The notes under the pieces were generated by a model that was not told the origin of the DNA, made no database searches, and saw only the letters and a program-made list of their open reading frames with translations. DNA of 64,000 nt from CAYTGM01 sp964437365. Lineage in GTDB: Bacteria; Sumerlaeota; Sumerlaeia; SLMS01. Every line of letters begins with the position of its first letter. Within the stretch, counting starts at the first letter, position 1. The stretch is from contig CAYTGM010000001.1 of NCBI GenBank assembly GCA_964437365.1, forward strand, positions 531,477 to 595,476. Direction: 5' to 3'. Shown in pieces: positions 9,111 through 16,985 of the stretch. Both the position numbers and the translations under genes were made by a program.

Positions 9111-9257
9111 ATGGGAAATATGCTGGCACCGATTACCGGATTTTTCAAGGACATGAATTATGTCTATGCAGTAGAGATATTGGTAATCCTGGCTATCATT
9201 TCCCTTCTCTGCTTTATTTTCTACTCATTAGGGCTTTTCAATAAAGCTTCCAAGTAA
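9111..9257 (+). CDS. Small membrane protein (48 aa)
   Basis: An ATG at 9111 opens a 48-codon frame that ends at TAA 9255-9257. CAGGAG at 9097-9102 lies 8 nt before the start, a strong ribosome-binding site. The product begins MGNMLAPITGFFKDMNYVYA, has one hydrophobic helix (about 20-41) and a short polar tail NKASK. It lies between the coiled-coil lipoprotein gene and the small helical protein gene on the same strand, so it is probably part of the same unit. A longer frame at 9002-9244 in another register lacks these signals. The family is unknown. Confidence 0.7.
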   Translation: MGNMLAPITGFFKDMNYVYAVEILVILAIISLLCFIFYSLGLFNKASK

Positions 9258-9352
9258 CACTTTCTCGCAGTGTTCTCAAATGGTTGGTCGGTTAAAGATT
9301 AAACGACGAGTAGCTTCAAGGCTGAGAAAAACATTCGGATTAAACTCAAATT

Positions 9353-9760
9353 ATGGCAAACCCACATCTGAAAATTGAAAATAGAATCAAAGTTTGTCGA
9401 GAGTACGCTGAACTATGGCAGACCTATTTTTCATTCTTCTCGGAAGAACTTGAAGATAAACAGATTACTGCAGAAATGGAAACAGAGTTCGAGAATATTA
9501 TGAACATCCTCGCACTCAACCAGTACAAGTTCTCTGAACTTTGTGGGGATTTCATGAAGGACGCTGATGCGGTTCTTGAAATACTGTCAGAAACTGTCTC
9601 CCTCCGCCACTTGCAGCAGATGCCTGAAGCAACACTCAGCAAGCTGATGGTTGCGTGGCACACCACATTCATTGATATGAATAAGGCACTTGGGAGAATG
9701 GTCGCCAAACTCACCCCTAAACAATTAGAAGCACTTCAAAACGAAGAAAACGTTGCTTGA
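9353..9760 (+). CDS. Small helical protein, paralogue of the 5169 product
   Basis: 135 residues, all predicted helical, with no signal peptide and no transmembrane segment. Residues of about 80-120 (SETVSLRHLQQMPEATLSK, AWHTTFIDMNKALGRMV) align with the tail-anchored protein at 5169-5678, but the Lys/Gly linker and membrane tail are absent. It is therefore likely a soluble cytoplasmic version of the same domain. It follows the 48-residue membrane protein gene at 95 nt. Function is unknown. Confidence 0.7.
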   Translation: MANPHLKIENRIKVCREYAELWQTYFSFFSEELEDKQITAEMETEFENIMNILALNQYKFSELCGDFMKDADAVLEILSETVSLRHLQQMPEATLSKLMVAWHTTFIDMNKALGRMVAKLTPKQLEALQNEENVA

Positions 9761-10062
9761 AACTCCCTGAAAACTCAGGGGGATGCCAGTAACTCGAGTG
9801 GCTAGCTCTGTGGGTTAAAGAACCCTAAATTCTTCAAAGAGTGTGCTCTGAGTCATTTCGACGCTATTCCGATCTCTACGGAAGGCAGCGTTGCCTATTC
9901 TTCTATCAACAGACAAACCGCAGAATGCTGAAAACAGTGGCTTTAGTTTTTTTTTGCGAAACATACTCCGTCCGGTTAGAATTTAGCTTGCTTTAGAACG
10001 GTGTGATCACGAATAGTTTGAACACGAACGATCAGAGATACTAAGCTTTGCCTTAAGAAATC
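9761..10062. other. Intergenic region upstream of the ectoine locus
   Basis: No gene is seen. A small hairpin CCCTGA/TCAGGG (about 9766-9781) follows the previous gene without a T-run. A T-rich tract is at about 9947-9956. The probable control region of the ectoine operon is at about 9985-10062. Confidence 0.5.
9988..10016 (+). promoter_or_regulatory. Possible ectoine promoter with GTGATCAC palindrome
   Basis: A weak -35-like TTGCTT (9988-9993) and -10-like GAATAG (10011-10016) are separated by 17 nt. The 8-bp palindrome GTGATCAC (10003-10010) lies just before the -10. EctR-type MarR proteins are known to bind near ectoine promoters, so this may be an autoregulatory site. The promoter match is poor and this is tentative. 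Confidence 0.25.
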
Positions 10063-10692
10063 ATGAGTTCGCAAAAGAATATTCAAAACAGCCAATCAGA
10101 CACTGGACAAAATTGTGATCAGGATCAAGCCGACCAAAACAGTCGAGCTGATTCTGATGACCCTCCATTGTTGGAAACGATTACTCCCGATGATCGACTA
10201 GACCTGAGAATACTTCAGGCAATACGTCGCATCATTCGTTCAGTGGAGCTTTATTCGAGAAAATTAGCACTCGGACACGGGATCACCGCACCACAGTTAA
10301 TTTGCCTGCTCAAAATTGGCGAACGTCAGGATATTACTGCCAAAGAACTTGCTGGTCAGGTCTATCTTAGCTCCAGCACGATCGTTGGTATTCTTGATCG
10401 CCTCGAAGCAAAAAACCTTATCACCAGAGAAAGAAGTAAGGTCGACCGAAGGCAAATTCATCTCAAGTTAACCGATCAAGGCGAAAGTCTTGCACAGGCA
10501 GCGCCCTCACCTCTTCAAGATGCTCTTTCCAAAGCATTGGAACAACTTCCGCACCTGGAGAGACTCGCTATAGCGCTTTCATTGGAACGCGTCGTCGAGT
10601 TGATGGAAATCGACCGAGTCGATGCGTCCCCAATACTCGAAACAGGGCCCACACTTGAGCCCCTGCACGATACTGGAACTTCTGAAGTTTAA
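10063..10692 (+). CDS. ectR: MarR-family regulator of the ectoine operon (EctR-like)
   Basis: 209 residues. The first 45 are polar and acidic (QSDTGQNCDQDQADQNSRAD), an extension typical of EctR-like proteins. They are followed by a MarR winged helix at about 50-180 with recognition region SSSTIVGILDRLEAKNLITRE (shortened) and wing RSKVDRRQIHLKLTDQG. It is the first gene of the plus-strand ectoine block, 58 nt before ectA and co-directional with it. By analogy with EctR of methylotrophs and halophiles it is expected to repress ectoine synthesis. No binding site is proven here. Confidence 0.85.
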   Translation: MSSQKNIQNSQSDTGQNCDQDQADQNSRADSDDPPLLETITPDDRLDLRILQAIRRIIRSVELYSRKLALGHGITAPQLICLLKIGERQDITAKELAGQVYLSSSTIVGILDRLEAKNLITRERSKVDRRQIHLKLTDQGESLAQAAPSPLQDALSKALEQLPHLERLAIALSLERVVELMEIDRVDASPILETGPTLEPLHDTGTSEV

Positions 10693-10750
10693 GATCACAC
10701 AGCAGTTTAGACTTCCCGTTCGACCATTACTATCAGCAAAAAAAAGAAAA

Positions 10751-11233
10751 ATGAATATACAGATCAGAAACCCAAAAAAGCAAGATGCCTCACAGGTATA
10801 TACTCTTATTCAGAATTCACCACCTCTGGATCTAAACTCGTTCTATCTTTATCTTCTTCAATGCACACACTTTTCTGAAACCTGTGCAGTGGCAACGGAT
10901 GGCGAGACTATCGTTGGATTCCTGTCCGGTTATTTACATCCAAGAGATCCCAGCAAGTATTTCGTCTGGCAAGTTGTAGTTAGTAAAGAGGCAAGAGGCA
11001 AAGGAGTTGCAAAGAAGCTTCTCAACTATGTTTTCAATGCTCTCAAAACTAATGGAGTGGAAAGTGTGCAGGCTACCGTTGGCCCAACGAACTTAAGCTC
11101 AAAAAAGTTATTCCAGAGTTTCGCACGAGAGCATGACGCGTCCTTCTCAGAGGAACTCATGTTTGAGAAAGACTTATTCCCCGGTACAGATCATGAGGAA
11201 GAAATACTCATGACAATCGGACCAATTAAATAA
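10751..11233 (+). CDS. ectA: L-2,4-diaminobutyrate acetyltransferase
   Basis: A GNAT-fold enzyme that acetylates L-2,4-diaminobutyrate to N-gamma-acetyl-diaminobutyrate, the second step of ectoine synthesis. The start is ATG 10751, which gives 160 residues and opens with IQIRNPKKQDASQVYTLIQN. The frame is open to 10622, but that would overlap the regulator. Family motifs seen are SPPLDLNSFYLYLL, the acetyl-CoA loop ARGKGVAKKLL and the C-terminal PTNLSSKKLFQSFA. It is followed at 24 nt by ectB. Confidence 0.95.
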   Translation: MNIQIRNPKKQDASQVYTLIQNSPPLDLNSFYLYLLQCTHFSETCAVATDGETIVGFLSGYLHPRDPSKYFVWQVVVSKEARGKGVAKKLLNYVFNALKTNGVESVQATVGPTNLSSKKLFQSFAREHDASFSEELMFEKDLFPGTDHEEEILMTIGPIK

Positions 11234-11257
11234 AACCCCAAATCAGGAGAAAGAATC

Positions 11258-12574
11258 ATGGAAAGCGACACAGGCGACACAAACAAAAACAATCTGAAAC
11301 CTTTTGAAAAACTCGAATCCGAAGTGCGAGGGTATTGCAGATCCTTCCCTGTTATATTTACATCAGCAAAAGGTGCAAAACTTAGAGACGAGGAAGGAAA
11401 CGAATATATCGACTTCCTTTCCGGAGCGGGAACCCTGAACTACGGCCATAACAACCCCATACTCAAGAGAGAGTTATTAGAATATATCGAACGGGACGGA
11501 TTGGTCCACGGCTTAGACATGGCCACACAGGCAAAGAAGAAGTTTCTCCAGTCTTTTCAGGAATATATCCTGGAACCTAGAGATATGGAGTATAAAATGC
11601 AGTTTGTTGGGCCTACAGGCACCAATGCAGTCGAGGCTGCCTTGAAGCTTGCCCGTAACTGTACAGGAAGACGAAACATCGTCTCTTTCACGAATGGTTT
11701 CCATGGGGTAACGCTCGGTTCAGTCGCTGCAACTGGAAACAGTCATTTTCGTGATGCATGTGGTACACCACTCTGCGGAACAGCCTTTTTACCCTATGAT
11801 GGATATATGGGAGAAGGCGTTGATACAACAGAGTATCTCGATAAAGTTCTAACTGACCCTTCCAGCGGTATTGACCACCCAGCTGCTGTACTCGTTGAAA
11901 CAGTACAGGGAGAAGGTGGAGTCAATGTTGCCAGCATCGAATGGCTTCAGGCGCTTGAGAAAGTGTGCCGCAGGCATGACATCCTGTTGATCATTGATGA
12001 TATACAGGTAGGTTGCGGAAGAACAGGGACATTCTTCAGCTTTGAGACAGCTGGAATCTCTCCCGACATCATTACTCTTTCTAAATCACTCAGCGGCTAT
12101 GGACTGCCATTTGCCCTCACGCTGATGAAGCCTGAGCTGGATCAGTGGGAACCGGGACAGCATAACGGGACATTTAGAGGACACAACCTCGCGTTCGTTA
12201 CCGCGGAAAAAGCAATCGAGACTTACTGGAAAGATACAATCTTTTCACGCGACGTGAGAAGAAAAGGCGAGTATATACGTTCACGTCTCGACGACATTGT
12301 AAAAAATGATGTTGAAGGGTACTTTACCGCAAGAGGCCGGGGAATGATCCAGGGACTTGTTTGTGAAAACGGAGAACTGGCAGACAAAATTACTTCTGAA
12401 GCCTTCAAGAAAGGGCTGATTATTGAAACATCTGGTCCTGAGGATGAAGTAATCAAGTGTCTCTGTCCTCTAACTATCACTGATGAGGAGATGGAAAAAG
12501 CGATGGATATATTGACCGAGAGCGTAGAAGAAGTTGTTGCTTCAATTTCCTCATCGGTCTCTGACCATCGATAA
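11258..12574 (+). CDS. ectB: Diaminobutyrate-2-oxoglutarate transaminase
   Basis: A PLP-dependent class III aminotransferase that makes L-2,4-diaminobutyrate from aspartate semialdehyde and glutamate, the first step of ectoine synthesis. 438 residues, the normal EctB size. Seen: GPTGTNAVEAALKLAR, the PLP aspartate in LIIDDIQVGCGRTG (about 245-257), the Schiff-base lysine K276 in TLSKSLSGYG, and HNGTFRGHNLAFVTA. GGAG precedes the ATG. It sits between ectA and ectC. Confidence 0.96.
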   Translation: MESDTGDTNKNNLKPFEKLESEVRGYCRSFPVIFTSAKGAKLRDEEGNEYIDFLSGAGTLNYGHNNPILKRELLEYIERDGLVHGLDMATQAKKKFLQSFQEYILEPRDMEYKMQFVGPTGTNAVEAALKLARNCTGRRNIVSFTNGFHGVTLGSVAATGNSHFRDACGTPLCGTAFLPYDGYMGEGVDTTEYLDKVLTDPSSGIDHPAAVLVETVQGEGGVNVASIEWLQALEKVCRRHDILLIIDDIQVGCGRTGTFFSFETAGISPDIITLSKSLSGYGLPFALTLMKPELDQWEPGQHNGTFRGHNLAFVTAEKAIETYWKDTIFSRDVRRKGEYIRSRLDDIVKNDVEGYFTARGRGMIQGLVCENGELADKITSEAFKKGLIIETSGPEDEVIKCLCPLTITDEEMEKAMDILTESVEEVVASISSSVSDHR

Positions 12575-12615
12575 TCGAACCAAAATCTAAGACCGAAAAA
12601 AGGACAAAAACGACT

Positions 12616-13011
12616 ATGATCGTACGCACATTACAGGAAGCAGAAAAATCTCCTCGAAGAATCGTTACCGAAAACTGGGAGTCTACAAGACTTCTCCTGA
12701 AAGGTGACAAAATGGGTTACTCCGTTCATGTAACCACCATCTATGAAGGCGCTGAAATAGAAATGGAGTACAAGAATCACCTGGAAGCAGTCTACTTGAT
12801 AGAAGGCAAAGGAGAAATTGAAGATCTTGGAACCGGTGAGAAGCATCCACTCGGCGTTGGGACGATCTACGCTCTCGATCAGCATGATCGACATATACTT
12901 AGAGCGCACACACAATTGAGAATGGTCTGTGTATTCGACCCTCCCTTGCATGGTAAAGAGGTACACGATAAGACAGGTGCCTATCCGTTGGAAGCAGAAG
13001 AGGTCAGCTAA
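12616..13011 (+). CDS. ectC: Ectoine synthase
   Basis: A cupin enzyme that cyclises N-gamma-acetyl-diaminobutyrate to ectoine. 131 residues, full length. The N-terminal signature MIVRTLQEAEKSPRRI is followed by VTENWESTRLLLKGDKMGYS, the metal-site region NHLEAVYLIEGKGEIED, and ALDQHDRHILRA near residues 90-100. It lies 41 nt after ectB and 48 nt before ectD. No aspartokinase (ask_ect) gene is associated. Confidence 0.96.
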   Translation: MIVRTLQEAEKSPRRIVTENWESTRLLLKGDKMGYSVHVTTIYEGAEIEMEYKNHLEAVYLIEGKGEIEDLGTGEKHPLGVGTIYALDQHDRHILRAHTQLRMVCVFDPPLHGKEVHDKTGAYPLEAEEVS

Positions 13012-13059
13012 TACAGACAATCAGCAAGTTAGACAGCCCGTCCAGAAGGAGAAAGAAAA

Positions 13060-13950
13060 ATGGCTCTATTGCAAGATCTTTATCCATCCAGACAGGATGA
13101 AAAAGCTGAATTGCTCGAAAGACATGATCCTGTTGTCTATCGTGACGATTATGAAAATGCGCCTGTTAGCGCTGAACTCATCAGCCAATATGAGAAAGAT
13201 GGATTCCTTATTCTTCCAGAGGTCTTCAGCAGTGACGAAGTGGGACACCTTCGCTCTGTACTGCAGGAGATGGCCAGTGACGAAGAAATTAGAGCGAAAA
13301 ACGAAACCGTTATTGAACCCGGTAGTGGTGAAGTTAGATCCATCTTTCGCATCCACCAGCTTCACGATGAATTGAAACAGCTATGTCGTGATCCCCGGCT
13401 TCTGAGAATTGCTCGCTTCATTTTAAACGACGACGTTTATATTCATCAATCGCGTGCGAATATGAAACCGGGTTATCGAGGGAAGGAATTCTACTGGCAT
13501 TCAGACTTCGAAACGTGGCATACAGAAGATGGAATGCCTCGCATGAGATGCCTTAGTATGTCTATCAGCCTGACGAACAATACAGAGTATAATGGTCCCC
13601 TCATGCTTATACCGGGGTCACAGAATCATTACGTCAGTTGCATTGGCGAAACTCCTGACAACCACTACAAAGCCTCTTTGAAGAGGCAAGAATTTGGCGT
13701 GCCCGATGACAACAGCATGACCCAGCTTTACGAAGAAGGCGGAATTGTTACCGCAAAAGGGAAAGCAGGATCTGTTATTATCTTTGACTGCAATACAATG
13801 CACGGATCTAACAGTAATATTTCCCCGTTGCCAAGAAGCAATGCGTTCTTTGTTTACAACAGTATAAGCAACAGACTTGTCGAGCCTTTCTCTGCTTCTG
13901 CGCCAAGGCCCGAATTCATCGCTTCAAGAGATACTATTGAGGCACTTTAG
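13060..13950 (+). CDS. ectD: Ectoine 5-hydroxylase
   Basis: An Fe(II)/2-oxoglutarate dioxygenase that converts ectoine to 5-hydroxyectoine. 296 residues, the usual size. The EctD signature FYWHSDFETWHTEDGMPRMR (145-162 region) is intact. It provides iron ligands H147 and D149, with the third ligand H248 in NTMHGSNSNISP and the 2-oxoglutarate arginine R259 nearby. GGAG precedes the ATG by a normal distance. It completes ectABCD. Oxygen is needed for the reaction, so the organism sees aerobic conditions at least at times. Confidence 0.96.
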   Translation: MALLQDLYPSRQDEKAELLERHDPVVYRDDYENAPVSAELISQYEKDGFLILPEVFSSDEVGHLRSVLQEMASDEEIRAKNETVIEPGSGEVRSIFRIHQLHDELKQLCRDPRLLRIARFILNDDVYIHQSRANMKPGYRGKEFYWHSDFETWHTEDGMPRMRCLSMSISLTNNTEYNGPLMLIPGSQNHYVSCIGETPDNHYKASLKRQEFGVPDDNSMTQLYEEGGIVTAKGKAGSVIIFDCNTMHGSNSNISPLPRSNAFFVYNSISNRLVEPFSASAPRPEFIASRDTIEAL

Positions 13951-14000
13951 GTTGAAATTAAAATTGGATTTAATCTCGAAAGGTAGTGTCTATTCTGTAA

Positions 14001-14693
14001 ATGTTTGAAAATTCGCTGGTGCGTGATGCGTTATTATTTCTTGTTATCCTAAACCCATTTGCGCAAATGCTCTACCTCTCGTCTTTAATTGATGATACGT
14101 CGAAAAGTGATTTTCGACGTATCATTCTTTCTGCCACTGGAATGACCTTCGCCATTTATTTTATTTGTTCACTGGTTGGTGATATCGTCATCTTCCGCTT
14201 CTTTCAGGTATCTTTGCCATCGATGAGAATATTCGGCGGAATTATTACCCTCTACCTTGCATTCTCGTATATCATGAAAGGCTCAGAAGGGCTGAAGCTC
14301 TTTCGAGGCAACATTACAGAACTTGCACAGCAAATTACAATGCCGGTTATGGTTGGAGCTGGCGGAGTCTGGATTTCCATGAAGATGGGCACCGTCCACG
14401 CACCCTGGCAAACTGGCTTCGCTATCGCAGGTGTTCTCCTGATAAATCTGTCATGTATCCTCGGGTTTCAGGCAGTGTATAAAAATACTCAGTCGAAGAC
14501 AAGCTTACTCATTAAGAAGTATTTCGGAATTGCCATGCGATTCAACGCCATGTTGATTGGTGCTGTCGGTGTAGAAATGGTTATCGGAGGTATTGTCGAA
14601 TATGTAACGATGAGCATTTCGGATGTACCCATTCAGCCCGAATTACCAGCAGGCAGCAATCTTTCCGGAAGTCCCGCAACGATTTCCGGCTAG
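14001..14693 (+). CDS. MarC-family integral membrane protein
   Basis: 230 residues with about six transmembrane helices. The N-terminal LFLVILNPFAQMLYLSSL matches the MarC/UPF0056 motif of the F-x-x-x-N-P type. RIFGGIITLYLAFSYI corresponds to the conserved R-x-x-GG-I helix and ITMPVMVGAGG to the second repeat. The transport role of MarC proteins is unproven. It sits 50 nt after ectD and 46 nt before ehuB on the same strand, so it is probably co-transcribed. An osmotic or ectoine-related role (for example efflux) is inference. Confidence 0.75.
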   Translation: MFENSLVRDALLFLVILNPFAQMLYLSSLIDDTSKSDFRRIILSATGMTFAIYFICSLVGDIVIFRFFQVSLPSMRIFGGIITLYLAFSYIMKGSEGLKLFRGNITELAQQITMPVMVGAGGVWISMKMGTVHAPWQTGFAIAGVLLINLSCILGFQAVYKNTQSKTSLLIKKYFGIAMRFNAMLIGAVGVEMVIGGIVEYVTMSISDVPIQPELPAGSNLSGSPATISG

Positions 14694-14739
14694 GCGAGAA
14701 ACGTACAGTCTATATATCTAATCTCAGGAGCAACATAGT

Positions 14740-15636
14740 ATGAAGAATCTATGCAAGGCTATTACACTGACCTTTCTAACGGGTGTTCTCTCGGTAGGCT
14801 TGACAAGTTGTAATTCAGGGGAAGGAGATAGTACTACTTCTGCTTCTCAGTCCACTCTCGAGAAAATTCAAGAAGAGGGAGTGATCCGAATCGGATATGC
14901 CAATGAAGCACCGTACGCATACGAAGATATAGATTCAAATCGCGTAACGGGGGAAGCTCCTGAAATTGCACGTCACGTCGCTGCAGAATTGGGCGTTGAA
15001 AACGTCGAGGGGGTTTTGACAGAGTTCGGTGCTTTGATTCCTGGTCTTAAGGCGGGAAGATTTGATATTATCGCAGCGGGTATGTATATTAAACCAAAGC
15101 GTTGTGAACAAATTAATTTCTCTGATCCGACATACAAAATTGGTGAAGCACTAGTCGTAGAAAAGGGTAACCCGCATGATATACACAGTTACGAAGATAT
15201 TGCTCAAAGCGACGAACTTACAATTGGAGTCGTGACCGGTGCCATTGAACTGGAGTATGCTGAGGCTGTTGGCATCCGGAGGGATCGGATTCAATCATTC
15301 CCAAACCACCCAAGTGCCGTAGCTGGAGTTGCATCAGGGCGTGTCGACGCCTATGCCGGCACAGCTCTAACCGTTCAGGATATGGTCGATAAGGACCAGT
15401 CCGGAAAGGTCGAACGAGCAGTTCCCTTCACAAACCCTGTTATAGATGGGACTGAAGTTGCGGGCTATGGAGCATTCGGATTCAGAAAAGAGGATGAAGA
15501 ACTCAGAGCGAAATTCGATGAGGTACTTGATACGTTCATTGGTACTGAGGAACATCTTAACATGGTTCGGCCGTTCGGTTTCACAGAATCTGAGCTGCCG
15601 GGTGATGTTACTGCCTCAGAACTCTGTACAGAATAA
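14740..15636 (+). CDS. ehuB: Ectoine/hydroxyectoine ABC transporter substrate-binding lipoprotein
   Basis: 298 residues. A signal peptide with lipobox-like LTSC (C24) is followed by a Ser/Thr-rich linker. A type II periplasmic binding fold follows, with the opening VIRIGYANEAPYAYEDIDSN and the family stretch GRFDIIAAGMYIKPKRCEQI, which is characteristic of EhuB, then GVVTGAIELEYA and FPNHPSAVAGVASGRVDAYA. It delivers ectoines to EhuCD. The position after ectABCD supports the assignment. A lipid anchor instead of a free periplasmic protein is a slight variation. Confidence 0.92.
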   Translation: MKNLCKAITLTFLTGVLSVGLTSCNSGEGDSTTSASQSTLEKIQEEGVIRIGYANEAPYAYEDIDSNRVTGEAPEIARHVAAELGVENVEGVLTEFGALIPGLKAGRFDIIAAGMYIKPKRCEQINFSDPTYKIGEALVVEKGNPHDIHSYEDIAQSDELTIGVVTGAIELEYAEAVGIRRDRIQSFPNHPSAVAGVASGRVDAYAGTALTVQDMVDKDQSGKVERAVPFTNPVIDGTEVAGYGAFGFRKEDEELRAKFDEVLDTFIGTEEHLNMVRPFGFTESELPGDVTASELCTE

Positions 15637-15648
15637 CTTTTAAAATCT

Positions 15649-16308
15649 ATGTCCTTATTTGAAATTCTGAAAGATCTTCTACCAGGAGTCTGGGTCACGC
15701 TAAAGGTTACGCTCGGTGGGTGTTTTCTTGCGTTACTTCTTTCTTTTGCTGCTGGGCTGGGGAAACTTTCGAAATTTCTCCCACTTAAGTATCTGGCAAT
15801 TTCTTATATCGAAGTCTTTCGTGGCACTTCTGCACTCGTGCAACTTTTCTGGTTCTTCTATGTCCTCCCTTTCTTTGGTATAGACATGCCAGCTATTATC
15901 GCCGGGATTGTTGTACTGGGTCTGAACTCAGGTGCATATGGAGCAGAAATCGTCAGGGGTGCCGTCCTTGCAGTCCCTAAGGGTCAATACGAGGCATCTA
16001 GAGCTCTGAACATGACCAGGGGGCAGTGTCTCATCAGAGTTATCTTGCCTCAAGCAACCGTGGCTATGCTGCCACCCTTCGGAAACATTGGGATAGAACT
16101 TCTCAAAAATACAGCACTTGTATCTACGATTACTCTGGCAGATCTCACATTCGAGGCAGAGAACCTCCGAACTCAAACAATGCAAACCGGGGAAATATTC
16201 GGACTCACACTCCTCCTCTATTTCGCTATAGCGCTCGTTTTCACCTACTTTATCCGGTCTCTTGAAAAGTATTTTGGTCGTGGAATGGATATCGGAGGTG
16301 TCAAATGA
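15649..16308 (+). CDS. ehuC: Ectoine ABC transporter permease EhuC
   Basis: 219 residues, a HisM/GlnP-type polar amino acid permease with about five transmembrane helices. Seen: the EVFRGTSALVQLFWFFY motif at about 62-78 and the EAA loop EASRALNMTRGQCLIRVILPQA that contacts the ATPase. It starts 12 nt after ehuB and overlaps ehuD by 4 nt (ATGA), which indicates translational coupling. Confidence 0.93.
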   Translation: MSLFEILKDLLPGVWVTLKVTLGGCFLALLLSFAAGLGKLSKFLPLKYLAISYIEVFRGTSALVQLFWFFYVLPFFGIDMPAIIAGIVVLGLNSGAYGAEIVRGAVLAVPKGQYEASRALNMTRGQCLIRVILPQATVAMLPPFGNIGIELLKNTALVSTITLADLTFEAENLRTQTMQTGEIFGLTLLLYFAIALVFTYFIRSLEKYFGRGMDIGGVK

Positions 16309-16985
16309 ACCAGTGGGATTGGGAATTTACCTTCGAAATACTGCCCGTACTCCTTGATGGTTTCAAGATCACCATCCTTGCCACGCTGGTCGGGATGACC
16401 TTCGCACTCATCGGTGGGCTTCTCTTTGCCATGCTTCGAAGGTCACGGCTGAAAGTCGTCTCCTATCCAGCAGCTTTCGTGATCGAATTTATCCGCAGTA
16501 CGCCCCTCCTGGTTCAGCTCTACTTTCTCTACTTCGTACTCCCTGATGTTTTCTCTGAGTTTGGTATCGAGACACAACTCAGTCCGTTGACGACCGGGAT
16601 CATCGGTCTTGCTTTGCATTACAGTGCTTATACGTCTGAAGTTTATCGTTCGGGTATAGACTCGATTCCGAAGGGACAATGGGAAGCTTGCACCGCTTTA
16701 AACCTGACAAAAAGCCAGACATTCAAGCGAGTCATTCTCCCTCAGGCGATCCCACCCATTCTACCGGCTCTTGGGAACTATCTTGTTGCCATGTTTAAAG
16801 ATACACCTTTGCTGGCAACGATTACCGTTCTTGAGGTTTTTAACTATGCAAAGCAAATCGGCTCTGAAGAGTTTCGCTACCTGGAACCAATAACACTGGT
16901 GGGAGTTCTGTTTCTCGTTGTCAGCCTGATCTCAGCCTTTGGAATCAAATTGCTCGAAAGGAAATTGAACCTTGAGCACACCTGA
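16305..16985 (+). CDS. ehuD: Ectoine ABC transporter permease EhuD
   Basis: 226 residues, the second permease of the Ehu importer, with the same fold as EhuC. It has EFIRSTPLLVQLYFLYF in the first half and the EAA loop EACTALNLTKSQTFKRVILP. It overlaps ehuC by 4 nt and ehuA by 14 nt. EhuC and EhuD presumably form a heterodimeric channel in the inner membrane. Confidence 0.93.
   Translation: MNQWDWEFTFEILPVLLDGFKITILATLVGMTFALIGGLLFAMLRRSRLKVVSYPAAFVIEFIRSTPLLVQLYFLYFVLPDVFSEFGIETQLSPLTTGIIGLALHYSAYTSEVYRSGIDSIPKGQWEACTALNLTKSQTFKRVILPQAIPPILPALGNYLVAMFKDTPLLATITVLEVFNYAKQIGSEEFRYLEPITLVGVLFLVVSLISAFGIKLLERKLNLEHT

Noticed and set aside
9002..9244. 80-codon frame after the coiled-coil lipoprotein
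   Set aside because: It overlaps the real small gene at 9111-9257 in another register, lacks a ribosome site and gives a mixed, unstructured product.
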